A DNA stretch of 44,247 bases from an uncultured Opitutia bacterium. Lineage in GTDB: Bacteria; Verrucomicrobiota; Verrucomicrobiia; Opitutales; Opitutaceae. The notes under the pieces are model-generated. The model did no database searches. It was not told where the DNA came from and saw only the letters and a list, made by a program, of their open reading frames with translations. Positions 41,917 to 44,247 of the stretch are shown here, in pieces. The position numbers and the translations under genes are program-made. The DNA is taken from positions 1-44,247 of the forward strand of contig CAIMAQ010000107.1 in NCBI GenBank assembly GCA_903839035.1, in the 5' to 3' direction. Positions within the stretch are counted from its first letter, which is position 1. Every line of letters begins with the position of its first letter.

Positions 41917-42864
41917 TCAGCTCCGCGGACGCGGCGGTTTCACGAGGTACACGGGACGCTGCTTCACCTCGTCATAGACGCGGCCGAGATATTCGCCGAG
42001 CACGCCGATGGCGATGAGCTGCACGCCGCCGAGAAACAGCACCAGCGCCGCGAGGGTGGTGAAACCGGTGGGCGCGGTCTCGATCGCGATGAGGCGCTTG
42101 ATCACGTAATACAGGCCGAGGCAGAAGCCGATGAATCCGGTGAACACGCCGGAGTAGGTCAGCAGCCGCAGCGGCAGGTGGGAAAAGCTGAACACGCCAT
42201 CGAGCGCGTAATGCACCAGCCGCGAAAAGGTCTGCTGCGGCTGCCCCGCGGCCCGCTCCTGCCGGTCGTACGGCACGTCGGCCGTCGGGAAGCCGATCCA
42301 TGCGCGCAGTCCGGGGAAGAACCGGTTGCGCTCGGGCAGCTGGTGGAACGCCGCCACCGCATGGCGCCCGAGCAGGCCGAACGTGCCGCTGTTCGGCTCG
42401 ACCGGGTAGTCGGACAGCGTGCCGAAGAGCTTGTGGAAAAAATCAAAGCCCACGCGGCGCAGGCCAGTCTCGGCGCGGGTGCGGCGGGTGGCGCGCACGA
42501 CCTCGGCGCCCTCGCGCCACGCGGCGACGAGCGCCGGGATGACCTCGGGCGGATCCTGCAGGTCGGCGTCCATTGTCACGGCCGCGTCGGCGTTGCTGGC
42601 GGCCGCGAGGCCGGCGGCGAGGGCGGCCTGGAAGCCGAAGTTGCGCGACAGCTCGACGAGTTCGAAACGCGGATCGCGGGCGGCCTGCGCGCGGATGAGC
42701 GCGGCGGACGTGTCGCGGCTGCCGTCGTCCACCAGCACGGCGGTCCAGCTGCAGCCGGGCTGGGCATCGAAGAGCGCGGCCAGCCGGGCGATCAACTCGG
42801 GCAGCACAGCCGCTTCGTTGAAGACGGGGATGACGACGGCGATTTTGGCAGCGGAGACGGGCAT
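41917..42864 (-). CDS. GT2 glycosyltransferase of the polyprenyl-phosphate sugar synthase type (DPMS/GtrB-like)
   Basis: The 315-residue protein has the GT2 core IAVVIPVFNEAAVLPEL, LVDDGSRDTSA, SRNFGFQAALAAGL and the metal-binding TMDADLQDPPE. Two C-terminal membrane hairpin helices follow (about 230-255 and 268-290), ending in LGEYLGRVYDEVKQRPVY. This is the layout of GtrB/ArnC-like enzymes that move a sugar from a nucleotide donor to undecaprenyl phosphate on the cytoplasmic face. The ATG at 42864 is used because homology begins there. The gene is four bases from the upstream transferase and three from the downstream one, so the operon is tightly packed. Confidence 0.88.
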   Translation of the reverse strand: MPVSAAKIAVVIPVFNEAAVLPELIARLAALFDAQPGCSWTAVLVDDGSRDTSAALIRAQAARDPRFELVELSRNFGFQAALAAGLAAASNADAAVTMDADLQDPPEVIPALVAAWREGAEVVRATRRTRAETGLRRVGFDFFHKLFGTLSDYPVEPNSGTFGLLGRHAVAAFHQLPERNRFFPGLRAWIGFPTADVPYDRQERAAGQPQQTFSRLVHYALDGVFSFSHLPLRLLTYSGVFTGFIGFCLGLYYVIKRLIAIETAPTGFTTLAALVLFLGGVQLIAIGVLGEYLGRVYDEVKQRPVYLVKPPRPRS

Positions 42865-42868
42865 GGTT

Positions 42869-44247
42869 TCAACCGGCGCGCCGGGCGGCGCGGGCAACGG
42901 CGAGAGTGATAATCCCGGCGAGAAGTGCGAGCACAAGTGCGGCGGACGGCTGGAATTCATCCCGAAAAAAAACGAGATGATTCACCAGCTTGCCTGCCGC
43001 ATTCATCAGGGAGGTTTCCGAGTAGCTCCGCAAAATGGCCTCGGGGGCCCGGTTCGGCGTGAACCAGCGGTCGAGCGCGTAGTTTTGCACGGCAAAATGC
43101 AGGGCGATCCCGAGGACAAAATCGACGGCCGCACCGGCGATCAGCACCCGCTGCCAGCCGCGGCCGAGGCCGGCCCAGCGGGCGGCGAGAAACGCGAGCC
43201 CGAGCAGCACGAGCGCCTGCAGGCAGATATGGGCCAGGCCCCACGTGTCGCGCGCGCCGTGTACCGCCACGCCGAGGATGATCACTCCGCCGGAAAACAA
43301 GGCCCAGAACCACCGGCTCCGGGGCGTCGCGCCGGGCCACCCGCGGCCGAGCTCACGGCCGAGCACCAGCCAGCCGACGGAGCCAAAGACAAGGAACAGG
43401 TTGAGCTGATACACCTGGAAGAACCAGTCGTGCCAGTAGCCCCAGCGGCTGGTTTGGGTGATCAGCGCCCCGTCCAGCGGACGCAGGAAGTGCGGCACGA
43501 GCGTATCGCGCAGGTTGAGGGCAATTTTTATGAACTGGTTCCCGGTGTGGACGTCCTTCACCTCCACACTGGAGTTGGACAGCAGCGTCGTGTGGGCACC
43601 GTAAACCGCGAGGGACCAGCCGAACCACGTCGCGAGTACGAGTCCGCCGATAAGGCCGAGCCCCGCGGTCTGGCGCCAATAGGTCGCGTCCGCCCAGCGG
43701 GTCCGGGATAGGAGGAGCCACGCGAGGGCGAGCAGCAGGACATAGGGTCCGGCGGAAAAATGCGCGAGCAGGGCGGCGGCCAGGGCGGTCGCACAGAGCG
43801 GACCCGCGGACGGGGGCGCGTCGGGGTCCCGGGCGCGCAGGAAAAAATACAACCCGCCCAGGATGAAGCAAACGGCGGTGAGTTTCGTCCACGCGAACGT
43901 GGCGTTTTCCACGAACGAGGGGTTGAGCATCAGCAGCACGGCGAGCACGGCCATCGCGGTGGAGCCGGCAACGCCTCGGGTGGGCGAAAAGCGCCGGGCC
44001 AGCAGGGCCGCCGGGAGGAAGGCCAGGCTGCTGAGCAGCGTGGTGAACAGCTGGTAGTGCGCGAAATTGCCCGGGGTCAGCGCCAGCAACGCGCCGGTGA
44101 CAAGATTGGCGAGCGGCGGTCGGGCGGGCAGCGCGTAGACGCCGAGAAATTTGGTGTCGAGCGGCCAGTGCCCGAGGAAAAACCGCGCGCGTTCGCAGTG
44201 TTCATACCAGTCGCTCGTCCAGCCGCCACCCGAGTAGCTCGCGATGA
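42869..44247 (-). CDS. GT39-like membrane glycosyltransferase (partial, N-terminus outside window)
   Basis: The frame is open from the right edge to the stop at 42869, giving at least 459 residues. The first visible residues (SDWYEHCERARFFLGHW, ARPPLANLVTGALLAL) resemble the first extracytoplasmic loop of GT39/ArnT-like proteins, and about ten helices follow. TPGNFAHYQLF and NATFAWTKLTAVCFILGG are typical of the helix-loop pattern in such enzymes. It is the most upstream visible gene of the four-gene minus-strand glycosyltransferase operon. The start codon lies beyond the window. Confidence 0.7.
   Translation of the reverse strand, partial: IASYSGGGWTSDWYEHCERARFFLGHWPLDTKFLGVYALPARPPLANLVTGALLALTPGNFAHYQLFTTLLSSLAFLPAALLARRFSPTRGVAGSTAMAVLAVLLMLNPSFVENATFAWTKLTAVCFILGGLYFFLRARDPDAPPSAGPLCATALAAALLAHFSAGPYVLLLALAWLLLSRTRWADATYWRQTAGLGLIGGLVLATWFGWSLAVYGAHTTLLSNSSVEVKDVHTGNQFIKIALNLRDTLVPHFLRPLDGALITQTSRWGYWHDWFFQVYQLNLFLVFGSVGWLVLGRELGRGWPGATPRSRWFWALFSGGVIILGVAVHGARDTWGLAHICLQALVLLGLAFLAARWAGLGRGWQRVLIAGAAVDFVLGIALHFAVQNYALDRWFTPNRAPEAILRSYSETSLMNAAGKLVNHLVFFRDEFQPSAALVLALLAGIITLAVARAARRAG

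Overview
The window is GC-rich, almost fully coding, and looks like a chromosome segment of a Verrucomicrobiota bacterium, probably Opitutaceae-like. That placement is inferred from the overall gene style (short GFTLVE pilin, CcsBA fusion, scarce Shine-Dalgarno sequences) and not from a marker gene. No rRNA, tRNA, complete insertion sequence or CRISPR array was seen.

Left part (1-16.3 kb): an electron-transfer locus. It holds a DUF2339 membrane protein, an MtrB-like outer-membrane barrel with an MtrA-like octaheme cytochrome, a CbcL-like fusion of an 11-heme cytochrome c to a cytochrome b, a HemN/HemW-family radical SAM protein, an ImcH-like NapC/NirT heptaheme cytochrome, and a small monoheme cytochrome c. 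A duplicated-domain lipoprotein, the fused cytochrome c assembly protein CcsBA and the anaerobic heme enzyme HemN follow. Together they could carry electrons from menaquinol through the periplasm and across the outer membrane, with heme supply and heme attachment encoded beside them.

Middle part (16.6-28.9 kb): a full uptake [NiFe]-hydrogenase locus. hypE faces hypABFCD, and the small, large and cytochrome b subunits plus the maturation protease run divergently from hypA. hupE and a PocR-AraC regulator follow. The small subunit carries the six proximal cysteines of O2-tolerant group 1 enzymes.

The main discovery is regulatory. Nine promoters across both parts share one architecture: direct repeats of SCAAG-N3-YGCG spaced exactly 21 bp, followed 30 bp later by a -10-like hexamer with A at position 2 and T at position 6. 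These promoters precede the DUF2339 gene, mtrAB, cbcL, cytC-imcH, lipoprotein-ccsBA, hemN, hypE, the hydrogenase operon and hupE. This is the geometry expected for an AraC-family activator, and the PocR-AraC protein at 28.0 kb is the natural candidate. The window therefore appears to hold one coordinated regulon joining H2 oxidation to porin-cytochrome electron export.

Right part (28.9-44.2 kb): ordinary and surface-polysaccharide genes without this operator: an unknown Cys-containing protein, an acetyl-CoA hydrolase/CoA-transferase, nadD, rsfS, a type IV pilin-like protein, and seven membrane or GT2 glycosyltransferase genes in two convergent operons.
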